23,976 nucleotides of DNA from Amphiplicatus sp046296195 (GTDB taxonomy: Bacteria > Pseudomonadota > Alphaproteobacteria > Caulobacterales > Parvularculaceae). The position numbers and the translations under genes were made by a program. The notes below the pieces were generated by a model. That model saw only the letters and a list, made by a program, of their open reading frames with translations. It ran no database searches and was not told the DNA's origin. Where the stretch lies: NCBI GenBank assembly GCA_046296195.1, contig JBKBLR010000040.1:1-23976 (forward strand), written 5' to 3'. Below are positions 1 through 8,238 of the stretch, one piece after another (position 1 is the stretch's first letter; every line of letters begins with the position of its first letter).

Positions 1-34
1 TATGGGTCGGGGCCTTCCAAAGCCGGGGACGCCC

Positions 35-1702
35 TTGAAATCCGATATTGAGATCGCCCGCGCGGCGCGCCTGCAGCCGATCACCGAGATCGGGTCGAAG
101 CTCGGCCTGCCGCCCGAGGCGGTCATTCCTCACGGCCGCGGCAAAGCGAAAATCGACACCAGCGCGATCGGCGACCCCAAGGCGCAGGAGCGCGGCAACC
201 TCATTCTCGTGACGGCCATCACTCCGCCGCGGGCCGGCGCGGGAAAAACGACGACCACGATCGGGCTCGGCGACGCCCTCAACCGCATCGGCAAGAAGAC
301 GGCGATCGTCCTGCGCGAGCCCTCGCTCGGTCCCTGTTTCGGCGTCAAGGGCGGCGCGACCGGCGGCGGCATGGCCCAGGTCGCGCCGATGGACGACATC
401 AACCTGCATTTCACCGGCGACTTTCACGCCATAACCGCGGCGCACAACCTGCTCGCGGCGATGATCGACAATCATCTCCATTGGGGCGACACGCTGAACA
501 TCGACCCGCGCCGCATCGCCTGGCGGCGCGTGATGGACATGAACGACCGCGCCTTGCGCGAGATCATCTGCGGCGTCGGCGAGAACAACGGCGTCGTGCG
601 GGAAGCCGGCTTCGACATCACCGTCGCCTCGGAAGTGATGGCGATCCTGTGCCTGTCCGAGAACCTTGAAGACCTTGAGCGCCGACTCGGCGCGATCATC
701 GCCGGCTGGCGACGCGATAAGAGCCCCGTGACGGCGCGGGACCTCAAGGCCGACGGCGCGATGGCCGCGCTCCTCAAGGACGCGATCCTGCCGAACCTCG
801 TGCAGACGCTCGAAAACAACCCGGCGATCATTCACGGCGGCCCCTTCGCCAACATCGCGCATGGCTGCAATTCAGTGATCGCGACGCGGACAGGCCTTGC
901 GCTCGCGGACTATGTGATCACCGAGGCGGGGTTCGGCGCCGATCTCGGCGCGGAGAAATTTTTCAACATCAAATGCCGCAAGGCCGGCCTTGCGCCGAAA
1001 GCCGCGGTCATCGTCGCAACCGTCCGTGCCCTGAAGATGAACGGCGGCGTCGCCAAAGAGGCCCTGGGCTCCGAGAACGCCGGCGCCGTGGCCGAGGGCG
1101 CGGTGAACCTTGCACGGCACATTGAGAATGTGCGCGGCTTCGGCGTTCCGGTCCTTGTCGCGGTCAACCAGTTCACGAGCGATACGCCGGCCGAGCTGGC
1201 TGCGATTGAAGCTGCGGCCGCGCGCGCAGGCGCGCGCGGCGTCCTCTGCCGCCATTGGGCGGAAGGCTCGAAGGGCGCTGAAGATCTCGCCCGCGCCGTC
1301 GTCGATCTTGTCGAGCAGGGCGGCGCAAGGTTTCATCCGCTCTATCCCGACGCCTTGCCGCTGAAAGCGAAAATCGAGACGGTCGCGACGAAAATCTATC
1401 GCGCGGCGCGCGTCGACTTTTCCTCCGCGGCCGAGCGCGCGCTCGCGACCTATGAGCGCCTCGGCTTCGGCGCCCTGCCCGTCTGCATGGCGAAGACCCA
1501 GATGAGCTTCTCGGACGATCCTTCGCGCCTCGGAGCGCCGGAAGGCCATGTCCTCCATGTGCGCGAGGCGCGGCTTTCGGCCGGCGCCGGCTTCGTCGTC
1601 GCGATCTGCGGGGAAATCATGACCATGCCCGGCCTGCCGAAATCACCTGCGGCGGAGCGAATTGCGGTGAACGAGCGCGGCGAGATCGAGGGCCTCTTCT
1701 GA
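35..1702 (+). CDS. fhs: Formate--tetrahydrofolate ligase
   Basis: Cytoplasmic enzyme that uses ATP to join formate to tetrahydrofolate, giving 10-formyl-THF for purine synthesis and one-carbon metabolism. The product aligns by eye with the family end to end: the N-terminal SDIEIARAA start, a phosphate-binding loop AGAGKTTT near residues 67-74, the REPSLGPCFGVKGGATGGG block, and a C-terminus ending near MTMPGLPKSPAA. I chose the TTG at 35. It gives about 555 residues, the normal family length, puts the first conserved residues right at the N-terminus, and has GGGGA five bases upstream. An in-frame ATG at position 2 would add 11 residues. The window edge prevents seeing whether the frame runs further upstream. 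The loop reads AGAGKT where I recall AGEGKT in most members; this should be checked. The gene lies next to 6S RNA and 5-formyl-THF cyclo-ligase, forming a folate-themed cluster. Confidence 0.95.
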   Translation: MKSDIEIARAARLQPITEIGSKLGLPPEAVIPHGRGKAKIDTSAIGDPKAQERGNLILVTAITPPRAGAGKTTTTIGLGDALNRIGKKTAIVLREPSLGPCFGVKGGATGGGMAQVAPMDDINLHFTGDFHAITAAHNLLAAMIDNHLHWGDTLNIDPRRIAWRRVMDMNDRALREIICGVGENNGVVREAGFDITVASEVMAILCLSENLEDLERRLGAIIAGWRRDKSPVTARDLKADGAMAALLKDAILPNLVQTLENNPAIIHGGPFANIAHGCNSVIATRTGLALADYVITEAGFGADLGAEKFFNIKCRKAGLAPKAAVIVATVRALKMNGGVAKEALGSENAGAVAEGAVNLARHIENVRGFGVPVLVAVNQFTSDTPAELAAIEAAAARAGARGVLCRHWAEGSKGAEDLARAVVDLVEQGGARFHPLYPDALPLKAKIETVATKIYRAARVDFSSAAERALATYERLGFGALPVCMAKTQMSFSDDPSRLGAPEGHVLHVREARLSAGAGFVVAICGEIMTMPGLPKSPAAERIAVNERGEIEGLF

Positions 1703-1708
1703 CGACCC

Positions 1709-1737
1709 TTTACGCAAACGACGCCTGCGCCTATGTC
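1709..1737 (+). promoter_or_regulatory. Candidate promoter of 6S RNA
   Basis: TTTACGC at 1709-1715 and CCTATGTC at 1730-1737 are separated by 14 bases. This matches the alphaproteobacterial housekeeping pattern TTGACGS-N10-14-GCTANAWC at 6 of 7 and 6 of 8 positions. A start about seven bases downstream would fall at the 5' strand of the 6S RNA terminal stem. This is inferred from pattern and position only. Confidence 0.45.
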
Positions 1738-1740
1738 GAT

Positions 1741-1894
1741 GCCGCTGCCCGGCGCGTCAGGGCGAACTTCCCCGGGGCCGTATCTCACAGAACGGGAGCT
1801 GCCTCTGGCGGAGACCCTTGGTTTCCATCACGCGGCGCCCACCTGGTCCTTAGGGTCCAGGGCGAATGTCTCGTCCGACGGCCAGGGCGGCGCT
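1741..1894 (+). ncRNA. ssrS: 6S RNA
   Basis: 6S RNA binds the housekeeping RNA polymerase holoenzyme by mimicking an open promoter, and represses transcription in stationary phase. The sequence carries blocks I recognise from alphaproteobacterial 6S RNAs: CCGTATCTCACAG and GGGAGCTGCCTCTG around 1778-1807, and GCGCCCACCTGG around 1834-1846. The ends pair: CGCTGCCC (1743-1750) with GGGCGGCG (1885-1892), continuing inward as 1751-1765 with 1871-1883 with small bulges. CCTGG/CCAGG near 1842-1861 forms an internal hairpin. Position just upstream of the 5-formyl-THF cyclo-ligase gene is the conserved location of ssrS in proteobacteria. Exact ends are inferred from the terminal stem and could be off by several bases. 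Confidence 0.85.
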
Positions 1895-1935
1895 TTGTTG
1901 AAGGTTGTCGATCCTTGCTGCCTGTTCTGCCGCCG

Positions 1936-2532
1936 ATGGCGCCCTCTTTCGCGTCGAAAGAACTCCTCCGCCATCGGATGATGACGGAACGGCGAGCCGC
2001 AGCGAAAGCAAGGCCTGACGCCGGCCGGCACGCGGCCCGCGTCTTCATGGACCACGTGCCGATTCCCGCCGGCGCGACGATCGCGCTCTATCACCCGATG
2101 AAGGACGAGCTTGACACCAAGCCGCTCGCCGCGACGCTGATCGAGCGCGGCTTCCGAATCGCGCTGCCCGTCACGCCGAAAAAGCGCGGCCCGCTTACTT
2201 TTCGCGCCTTTCGCGACGGCGACCCCTTGCGCGCCGATCGCTACGGCGTGATGACGCCGGCGGAGGAAGCGGCGGAGGTTCGGCCGATGCTGATCGTCAC
2301 GCCGCTTCTCGCCTTCACGCGCGACGGCAAGCGGCTCGGCTATGGCGGCGGCTATTACGACCGCACCCTCGCGAGCCTGCGCGCCGACCATGACGTGCTC
2401 GCCGTCGGCTACGCCTATGGCGCGCAGGAGGTCGAGACGATGCCCTTCGGCAGGAACGACCAGCGCATCGACATGATCGTCACCGAGCGCGAGGCGATCG
2501 ATGCGCGCCCGTGGAAAGACGGCCTGCGGTGA
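1936..2532 (+). CDS. 5-formyltetrahydrofolate cyclo-ligase
   Basis: Converts 5-formyl-THF to 5,10-methenyl-THF with ATP, returning a storage folate to the active pool (YgfA/MTHFS family, cytoplasmic). The family signature LGYGGGYYDR is at about residues 134-143, preceded by the typical strand PMLIVTPLLAFTRDG. The basic N-terminus carries the expected early LR..R motif, and ALYHPMKDELDT near residues 50-61 matches the substrate-binding region. I chose ATG 1936, giving 198 residues, the usual size. A TTG at 1915 would add seven residues but lies very close to the 6S RNA 3' end. No strong ribosome binding site is visible. It follows 6S RNA by about 40 bases and may be cotranscribed with it, as known in other proteobacteria. 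Its stop overlaps the start of the YmdB-like gene. Confidence 0.93.
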   Translation: MAPSFASKELLRHRMMTERRAAAKARPDAGRHAARVFMDHVPIPAGATIALYHPMKDELDTKPLAATLIERGFRIALPVTPKKRGPLTFRAFRDGDPLRADRYGVMTPAEEAAEVRPMLIVTPLLAFTRDGKRLGYGGGYYDRTLASLRADHDVLAVGYAYGAQEVETMPFGRNDQRIDMIVTEREAIDARPWKDGLR

Positions 2533-3353
2533 AGATCGGCGTTTTCGGCGATGTCGTCGGCCGTTCGGGGCGCAAGGCGCTGACCGATGAACTGCCGCGC
2601 CTGAAACGCCGCCACGGCCTCGATTTCATCATCGTCAATGGCGAGAACGCCGCCGGCGGGTTCGGCGTCAACGCTGAAATCGTCGAGGCCTTCATCGCCG
2701 CCGGCGCTGATGTCGTGACGACCGGCAATCACGCCTTCGACCAGCGCGACGAGATCGACGTCTTCCGGACGGAGACGCGGCTCCTGCGCCCGCTCAATTT
2801 TCCAAAGTCCAATCCGGGGCGCGGCGCCGGCCTCTTCGATGCGAAAGACGGCGGACGCGTCCTCGTGCTGCACGCGCAAGGGCAGGTCGAGATGCATCCG
2901 TGCGACGATCCCTTCGCCGCGATCGACGCCGCCATGGCGAGCGCCGAGCTCGGCCGCGACGCAGACGCCATCATCGTCGACTTTCACGCCGAGGCGACAA
3001 GCGAGAAGCAGGCGATGGGGCACTATCTCGACGGCCGCGTCTCGGCCGTCATCGGCACGCACACCCATACGCCGACCGCGGATGATCGCGTGCTGCCAGG
3101 CGGCACGGCCTATATCACCGACATCGGCATGTGCGGCGACTATGACAGCGTCATCGGCATGGAGAAGACGGAGCCCTTGCGCCGGTTTCTGACCAAGATG
3201 CCGGGCCAGCGCTTCCAGCCCGCCGCGGGCGAAGCGACCTTGTGCGGCGTCATCATCGAAATCGCTCCGTCCGGCCTTGCCTCGTCGATCGAGCCCTTGC
3301 GCGTCGGCGGCGTGCTGCGCCAGCGCGACCCCGCCGCGCCTCAGCGGACATAG
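2529..3353 (+). CDS. YmdB/TIGR00282-family metallophosphoesterase
   Basis: Probable dimetal 2',3'-cyclic-nucleotide phosphodiesterase of the YmdB family. The best-studied member, in Bacillus subtilis, affects biofilm formation and RNA turnover; the substrate here is not known. Visible ligand motifs are GDVVG (Asp8), NGENAAGG (Glu39, Asn40), TTGNHAFD (Asn67, His68), DFHAEATSEK, and GTHTHTPTAD near residues 176-185. The 274-residue length is typical. The GTG start at 2529 overlaps the upstream TGA (GTGA), implying translational coupling to the cyclo-ligase gene. That start puts KIGVFGD at the N-terminus, as in relatives. The 3' end overlaps the oppositely oriented SDR gene by 13 bases. Confidence 0.9.
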   Translation: MKIGVFGDVVGRSGRKALTDELPRLKRRHGLDFIIVNGENAAGGFGVNAEIVEAFIAAGADVVTTGNHAFDQRDEIDVFRTETRLLRPLNFPKSNPGRGAGLFDAKDGGRVLVLHAQGQVEMHPCDDPFAAIDAAMASAELGRDADAIIVDFHAEATSEKQAMGHYLDGRVSAVIGTHTHTPTADDRVLPGGTAYITDIGMCGDYDSVIGMEKTEPLRRFLTKMPGQRFQPAAGEATLCGVIIEIAPSGLASSIEPLRVGGVLRQRDPAAPQRT

Positions 3354-4093
3354 CTCGCCCCGTTGATGTCGAAGGTCGCGCCGGTAGCTGACGGGCACGC
3401 CCCCGACATCAGAAACACGGTCATCGCCGCGACTTCTTCGGGGCTGGCGACGCGCCCGAGCGGAATGTCGGCGACGGCCCTGGCGCGGGCGGCGATGTCT
3501 TTCGGCGCCATGCGCGTTTCAACCCAGCCCGGGGCGACGGCGTAGAAGAGGATGTTTTCGGCTGCGAGCGCGCGGGCGAAAGTCTTCGTCATGGCGAGGA
3601 TCGCGCCTTTCGAGGCGGCGTAGCCTGCCCCGTCGATGGCGTCGCCGCGATGGCCGGCGCGGCTTGCGATGTTGACCACGATCCCGCCGCCGAAGGCGCG
3701 GAAATGCGCGATCGCCGCCCGGCAGAGATCAGCGGGCGCCTGGAGATTGACCGCGAGATTGGCCGCCCACCCTTCCGTCCACTGATTTTGAGGGCCTTCT
3801 AGCGGCGTTTCGTCGTAGAGGCCGGCGTTGTTGGCGACCGCATCGATGCGGGGCGACGCCTTGAGCGCCTTTTCGAAAAGCCGGAAGCCGGCCTCCGGCT
3901 TTGAAAGGTCCTCGAAAAGGACTCGTGACGCCGGAATGGAGCGGTCCTTGACCAGTTCATCGATCGCCCCGCCGGGCCGCGAGGCGTGAACGATCAGGCT
4001 CGCCCCCGCGTCCGCCGCCGACCGTGCGATCGCCGCGCCGATGCCGCGCGATGCGCCCGTCACCAATACCGTCTTTCCTTCAAGATCCGCCAT
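3341..4093 (-). CDS. SDR-family NAD(P)-dependent oxidoreductase
   Basis: Classical short-chain dehydrogenase/reductase of 250 residues. It has the cofactor motif TGASRGIG (residues 12-19), NNAG (88-91), and a complete catalytic tetrad Asn116, Ser144, Tyr158 (YAASK) and Lys162. The C-terminal region has the PGW..T.M motif (188-195) and the typical end DINGASYVR. The substrate cannot be read from sequence. It resembles 3-oxoacyl-ACP-reductase-like SDRs, but FabG function is not claimed. Start ATG 4093 gives the expected MADLEGKTVLVTG N-terminus; longer in-frame starts up to 4213 run across the divergent control region and into yebC. It sits between the ymdB-like gene and yebC on the opposite strand, so it looks inserted into an otherwise plus-strand group. 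Confidence 0.9.
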   Translation of the reverse strand: MADLEGKTVLVTGASRGIGAAIARSAADAGASLIVHASRPGGAIDELVKDRSIPASRVLFEDLSKPEAGFRLFEKALKASPRIDAVANNAGLYDETPLEGPQNQWTEGWAANLAVNLQAPADLCRAAIAHFRAFGGGIVVNIASRAGHRGDAIDGAGYAASKGAILAMTKTFARALAAENILFYAVAPGWVETRMAPKDIAARARAVADIPLGRVASPEEVAAMTVFLMSGACPSATGATFDINGASYVR

Positions 4094-4103
4094 TGCCCGC
4101 CTC

Positions 4104-4144
4104 TTGAAACGCGCCTTTGAGGCTTGGTATTGCCGCGGCCTCAA
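4104..4144 (+). promoter_or_regulatory. Divergent SDR/yebC control region with inverted repeat
   Basis: The 84-base gap between the two divergent starts holds a promoter-like pair facing yebC: TTGAAA at 4104-4109, 18 bases, TATTGC at 4128-4133. A perfect inverted repeat TTGAGGC (4117-4123) / GCCTCAA (4138-4144), with a 14-base spacer, straddles the -10 box. This spacing and location suit a dimeric repressor site. The regulator is unknown and no function is demonstrated. Confidence 0.35.
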
Positions 4145-4177
4145 TTCAGCAAGCGCAGCATTCGCCGAGGGTTCGCC

Positions 4178-4924
4178 ATGGCCGGACATTCCCAGTTCGC
4201 CAACATCATGCACCGCAAAGGCAAGCAGGACGCCAAGCGGTCGAAGATGTTCTCCAAACTTTCAAAGGAGATCACCGTGGCGGCCAAGCTCGGCGCGCCC
4301 GACCCGGCGTTCAACCCGCGCCTCCGCCTCGCGATCCAGGCCGCCAAGGCCCAGTCGATGCCGAAGGACAACATCGAACGCGCGATCAAGAAGGCGACCG
4401 GCGGCGACGGCGCCGGTTTCGAAGACGTGCGCTACGAAGGCTTCGCGCCCGGCGGCGTCGGCGTGATCGTCGAGGTCCTCACCGACAATCGCAATCGCGC
4501 CGCCGGCGAGGTGCGGTCGATCTTCACCAAGCATGGAGGCAATCTCGGCGAGACGGGCTCCGTCGCCTTCATGTTCGACCGCGTGGGGGCGATCGAGTAT
4601 CCCGCGACCGTCGCTAGCGAAGACGCCATGCTGGAGGCTGCGCTCGACGCCGGCGCGAGCGACGTTGAGTCGGGGCCCGAGGGCCATTTCATCTATACGG
4701 CGAGCGATGAGCTCGCCGCCGTCGCCGCCGCGCTCGAAGCCAAATTCGGCGAAGCGCGCTCGCAAAAACTCGCCTGGCGGCCGCAAACCTCGATCCCCGT
4801 CTCGGGAGAGGCCGCGTCCGGCCTGATGAAGCTCATGAGCGCGCTTGAAGACTGCGACGACGTTCAGAACCTTTACGCCAATTACGACATCGCCGCCGAT
4901 GAGATGGAACGGCTTGCGGGCTGA
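4178..4924 (+). CDS. yebC: YebC/PmpR (TACO1) family protein
   Basis: Cytoplasmic protein of a family once annotated as transcriptional regulators and more recently linked to ribosomes and translation of proline-rich stretches. The 248-residue product starts with the family signature MAGHSQFANIMHRKG and continues with basic KQDAKRSKMFSKLSKEI. It then has the block PKDNIERAIKKATGG (about 69-83) and the YEGFAPGGVGVIVE strand (about 92-105). The C-terminal QNLYANYD motif is also present. ATG 4178 is chosen because it gives exactly the family N-terminus. Relatives often sit beside ruvC; here the next gene is an unrelated outer-membrane protein, so no ruv genes are in view. Confidence 0.95.
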   Translation: MAGHSQFANIMHRKGKQDAKRSKMFSKLSKEITVAAKLGAPDPAFNPRLRLAIQAAKAQSMPKDNIERAIKKATGGDGAGFEDVRYEGFAPGGVGVIVEVLTDNRNRAAGEVRSIFTKHGGNLGETGSVAFMFDRVGAIEYPATVASEDAMLEAALDAGASDVESGPEGHFIYTASDELAAVAAALEAKFGEARSQKLAWRPQTSIPVSGEAASGLMKLMSALEDCDDVQNLYANYDIAADEMERLAG

Positions 4925-5021
4925 CCGGCCGCCGGCCTAGGATCGCCGCCGAAACGATAAGCCGCCGAACAAGAGGCGGAAAAGAGGGGCGCGTACCTTG
5001 CGGTTGGGGGACCGTAAGGAT

Positions 5022-5037
5022 CTTCCTGATACGGAAG
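5022..5037 (+). promoter_or_regulatory. Small hairpin covering the ribosome binding site
   Basis: CTTCC (5022-5026) and GGAAG (5033-5037) are perfectly complementary around the six-base loop TGATAC. The 3' arm is also the best Shine-Dalgarno match for the ATG at 5042, four bases away. The stem is short and could simply be chance, but it could limit translation initiation. Confidence 0.3.
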
Positions 5038-5041
5038 CATA

Positions 5042-7246
5042 ATGATCTGGTTAACGAGTTCGCGGGCGCCGCTGGCGGCTGCAGCAGCGTTCGCGCTCAT
5101 TTGCGCAGCGCCCGCGCGCGCCCAGCCGGTCGACTTCCAGAGCTATTTCCCGCGGATGCAGGCCGTCCGCATCGACGAAAGCGAGGCCCCGACGATCGAC
5201 GGCGACCTTTCGGATCCCGCCTGGGCGAAAGCGGCGACGACGGAAGAATTCTATCAGGTCGAGCCGAACGAAGGCGCGCCAGGGTCGGAACGAACGCGCG
5301 CTTATCTGATGTATGACCGCGACAATCTCTATGTCGGCTTTTATCTCTATGACAGCGAGCCGCAGAAGATCACCGCAAAGCTCCTTGCGCGCGATTCCCA
5401 GCTTCGCAACGAGGACGGCATCCGCGTCATGCTGGATCCGTTCGGCACCTTCAGGGACGGTTTCTTCTTCGGCGCCAACGCCAATGGCGCCCGGGTCGAT
5501 GCGCTGATCGAGAACAGCAACAGGATCCGGGTGGAGTGGAACACCATCTGGAACGTCAAGTCGCGGATCGTCGAGGACGGCTGGATCGCCGAATTCGCCA
5601 TTCCCTTCCGCTCCATTTCAATCGACGCCTCGCTTGAAGAATGGGGCATGCAGTTCCTGCGCAACATCCCGCGCAAGAACGAGGAAGTCCGCTGGTCGAA
5701 CATCGACCGCACACGCGACCGCATCGACCTCACCAATCCGGGTCGCCTTTCGGGCGTCAAGGACGTTTCGACAGGGATCGGGCTCGAGGCGCAGTTGTTC
5801 GTCACCGGCGCGAGCTCCTACGACTGGGAACTTGACGACGTCGATATCAGCCTCAACCCTAGCGCCAACATCTTCTACAAGATAACGCCGTCGCTGACCG
5901 GCTCGCTGACGTTCAACACCGACTTCGCCGACGCGCCCCTTGACGCCCGGCAAGTGAACACCGGGCGCTTCGCGCTTTTCTTTCCCGAAACGCGGGACTT
6001 CTTCCTGCAGGACGTCGCCTCCTTCGAGTTCGGCGGCGCGGTCTTTTCGGACAATGTCAACGGGATGCCGTTCTTTTCGCGCCGGATCGGGATCGTTCAG
6101 GGGCGCCCCGTCGACATCATCGCCGGCGCGAAAGTCAGCGGGAAGCTGGGGCCGGCGAATGTCGGTGCGTTGGCGGTGAGGACGGGCGCCGACGATCTTG
6201 TCGACGGCCAATATCTCGGCTCGGCGCGCGCTTCTTTCCAGGTGCTCAACGAATCGAAAGCGGGCGCCGTCTTCACCTATGGCGACCCGGCGGGCGAGAT
6301 CGACAACGCGGTCGGCGGCGTCGATTTCCAGTACCGGAACACGACGCGCTTCAAGGGCGCCCTGACCGCTGACTTCGCCTATCTTCGGAGTCTCGGCGGC
6401 GACGGCGCCGTCGACGCCGACGGCCAGTTCGGCGCGCTTGAGGCCGCCTATCGCGGCGACAAATGGAACTGGACGACGCGCTTCGAGCATATCGGCGAAG
6501 ATTACAAGCCGCGCCTTGGCTTCGCGAACCGGACCGGCACACGCCGCTATCTCCAGGACGGCTGGCGCAGGTTCCGTCCGTCGAGCAGCGTCATTCGCTT
6601 CGTCGAGGTCGGCGGGTTCGCCGAGGCCGTCACCGACCTCGACAACCGACTGCTCGATCGCTATCTCGGCGGCTTCGCCAAAGCGCAGTTGCAGGCGGGC
6701 GACGAATTCGAGCTTGAAGCCTTTAATCTGTACGAGGACATTCGTGAGCCCTTCGACATCGCCGGGCGCCTCAACGTGCCCGCCGGCATATACCGTCACG
6801 AACGCTATAAATTCAGCGCGGCCATGACCGAGGCCAGGCCGGTCTCGGCGCGGGCGGAAGTCGGGCTAGGCGGCGCCTATGGCGGCGACTTTCTCAATGT
6901 CGAATCCGGGGTCAGCTGGCGCCCGAACAAGCATTTTCGCATCGGCGCGGAGTATGAGCTGACGAGCTTCGACCTGCCGACCGGCGCGCTCGACGTTCAT
7001 GTCGGCGTCATCCAGTCGGTGCTCGCCTTCTCGCCGACGCTGTCGATCGCCACCGACGTTCAGTACGACAACATTTCGGAGAATTTCACCTTCTTCTCGC
7101 GCTTCACCTGGGAGCCGCGCCCCGAACGGGAGGTCTTCATCTCCTTCGGCCATACGGCGCTGATCGAGGAGGACCGCTTTCCCGCGTCCTTCCGCGCGCA
7201 AGGGTCGAGCTTCGCGCTCAGGCTCGGCCACACCTTCAGGCTCTGA
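5042..7246 (+). CDS. DUF5916 outer-membrane protein with CBM9-like N-terminal domain
   Basis: A 734-residue exported protein. A signal peptide spans about residues 1-27, with a hydrophobic alanine-rich core ending ARA. The N-terminal domain (about 45-210) has the CBM9-like/DUF1083 hallmark IDGDLSDPAW (52-61) and alternating beta strands with DRDNLYVGFYLYD. The rest is rich in alternating hydrophobic/polar strands and aromatic residues and ends in FALRLGHTFRL, as expected of an outer-membrane beta-barrel (DUF5916). RQVNTGRFALFFPETRDFFL near 300-320 is a typical DUF5916 stretch. The function of this family is not established; some members lie near TonB receptors or peptidases, but none is here. 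ATG 5042 is preceded by GGAAG. It converges on cobS with five bases between stops. Confidence 0.85.
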   Translation: MIWLTSSRAPLAAAAAFALICAAPARAQPVDFQSYFPRMQAVRIDESEAPTIDGDLSDPAWAKAATTEEFYQVEPNEGAPGSERTRAYLMYDRDNLYVGFYLYDSEPQKITAKLLARDSQLRNEDGIRVMLDPFGTFRDGFFFGANANGARVDALIENSNRIRVEWNTIWNVKSRIVEDGWIAEFAIPFRSISIDASLEEWGMQFLRNIPRKNEEVRWSNIDRTRDRIDLTNPGRLSGVKDVSTGIGLEAQLFVTGASSYDWELDDVDISLNPSANIFYKITPSLTGSLTFNTDFADAPLDARQVNTGRFALFFPETRDFFLQDVASFEFGGAVFSDNVNGMPFFSRRIGIVQGRPVDIIAGAKVSGKLGPANVGALAVRTGADDLVDGQYLGSARASFQVLNESKAGAVFTYGDPAGEIDNAVGGVDFQYRNTTRFKGALTADFAYLRSLGGDGAVDADGQFGALEAAYRGDKWNWTTRFEHIGEDYKPRLGFANRTGTRRYLQDGWRRFRPSSSVIRFVEVGGFAEAVTDLDNRLLDRYLGGFAKAQLQAGDEFELEAFNLYEDIREPFDIAGRLNVPAGIYRHERYKFSAAMTEARPVSARAEVGLGGAYGGDFLNVESGVSWRPNKHFRIGAEYELTSFDLPTGALDVHVGVIQSVLAFSPTLSIATDVQYDNISENFTFFSRFTWEPRPEREVFISFGHTALIEEDRFPASFRAQGSSFALRLGHTFRL

Positions 7247-7251
7247 GAACC

Positions 7252-8238
7252 TTAAGCGACTTCCACCTGATAGGCCGCTTCCGGCAAATCTTCGCCAAAG
7301 GCGCGCTGGTAGAATTCGGCGACCGTCGGGCGCTCCAGTTCGTCGCATTTGTTGAGGAAGGTGACTCGGAAGGCGTAACCGATGTCCTGGAAGATCTCCG
7401 CGTTCTGCGCCCAGGTGATGACCGTGCGCGGGCTCATGACCGTCGCCAGATCGCCGTTGATGAAAGCGTTCCGCGTCATGTCGGCGACCCGCACCATGGC
7501 GCTGACCGCCTGGCGTCCTTCCTTCGAATCGTAAAGCGGGCATTTGGCGATGACGATCTCGACTTCTTCGTCATGCGGCAGGTAGTTGAGCGTCGTCACG
7601 ATCGACCAGCGGTCCATCTGGCCCTGATTGAGCTGCTGGGTGCCGTGATAAAGGCCGGTCGTGTCGCCGAGCCCGATCGTGTTCGTCGTCGCGAAGAGCC
7701 GGAACCACGGGTGCGGTCGCAGCACCTTGTTCTGGTCAAGCAGCGTCAGGCGCCCCTCGGATTCGAGCACGCGCTGGATGACGAACATCACATCCGGGCG
7801 TCCGGCGTCATATTCGTCGAAAACGAGCGCGACGGGACGCTGGAAAGCCCATGGCAGGATGCCTTCCTTGAAGGCCGTCACCTGCACGCCGTTTTCGACC
7901 ACGATTGCGTCCTTGCCGATGAGGTCGATGCGGCTGACATGGCTGTCGAGATTGACGCGCACGCAGGGCCAGTTAAGCCGCGCGGCGATCTGTTCGATGT
8001 GCGTCGACTTGCCGGTGCCGTGATAGCCCTGCACCATCACCCGCCGGTTGTGCGCAAACCCCGCAAGGATCGCGCGCGTGGTCTGCGGATCGAACCGGTG
8101 GGCGGCGTCGATCGCGGGCACATATTCGTTGGCCTTGGAGAACGCCGGCACCCCGCCGGCGAAGTCGACGCCGAAGGTCGTCTTGGCGTCAATGCGAACA
8201 TCGGGCTTTTCGAGAAACTTGTCGTCGGTCACGGGCAT
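7252..8238 (-). CDS. cobS: CobS-type AAA+ ATPase (cobaltochelatase subunit)
   Basis: AAA+ ATPase subunit of the CobNST cobaltochelatase, which inserts cobalt into hydrogenobyrinic acid a,c-diamide in aerobic B12 synthesis. In alphaproteobacteria cobS is also kept beside J-domain and BolA genes, which suggests a wider chelatase-type role. The 328-residue product has Walker A GYHGTGKS (71-78), Walker B VALVFDEYD (136-144), sensor-like FATTNTIGLGD (182-192), and the QGQMDRWS segment (205-212) of the MoxR/CobS group. ATG 8238 is chosen because EKPD..I and TFGVDF follow at the family position. The frame stays open upstream to 8397, but that stretch does not resemble CobS and is full of inverted repeats. 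No cobT follows: the next gene downstream is convergent. Confidence 0.92.
   Translation of the reverse strand: MPVTDDKFLEKPDVRIDAKTTFGVDFAGGVPAFSKANEYVPAIDAAHRFDPQTTRAILAGFAHNRRVMVQGYHGTGKSTHIEQIAARLNWPCVRVNLDSHVSRIDLIGKDAIVVENGVQVTAFKEGILPWAFQRPVALVFDEYDAGRPDVMFVIQRVLESEGRLTLLDQNKVLRPHPWFRLFATTNTIGLGDTTGLYHGTQQLNQGQMDRWSIVTTLNYLPHDEEVEIVIAKCPLYDSKEGRQAVSAMVRVADMTRNAFINGDLATVMSPRTVITWAQNAEIFQDIGYAFRVTFLNKCDELERPTVAEFYQRAFGEDLPEAAYQVEVA

Noticed and set aside
4925..4941. Possible terminator after yebC (CCGGCCGCCGGCC)
   Set aside because: The sequence is partly self-complementary but has no usable loop and no following T-run.
5618..6799. A 393-codon minus-strand frame
   Set aside because: It is antisense to the DUF5916 gene and has no recognisable domain.
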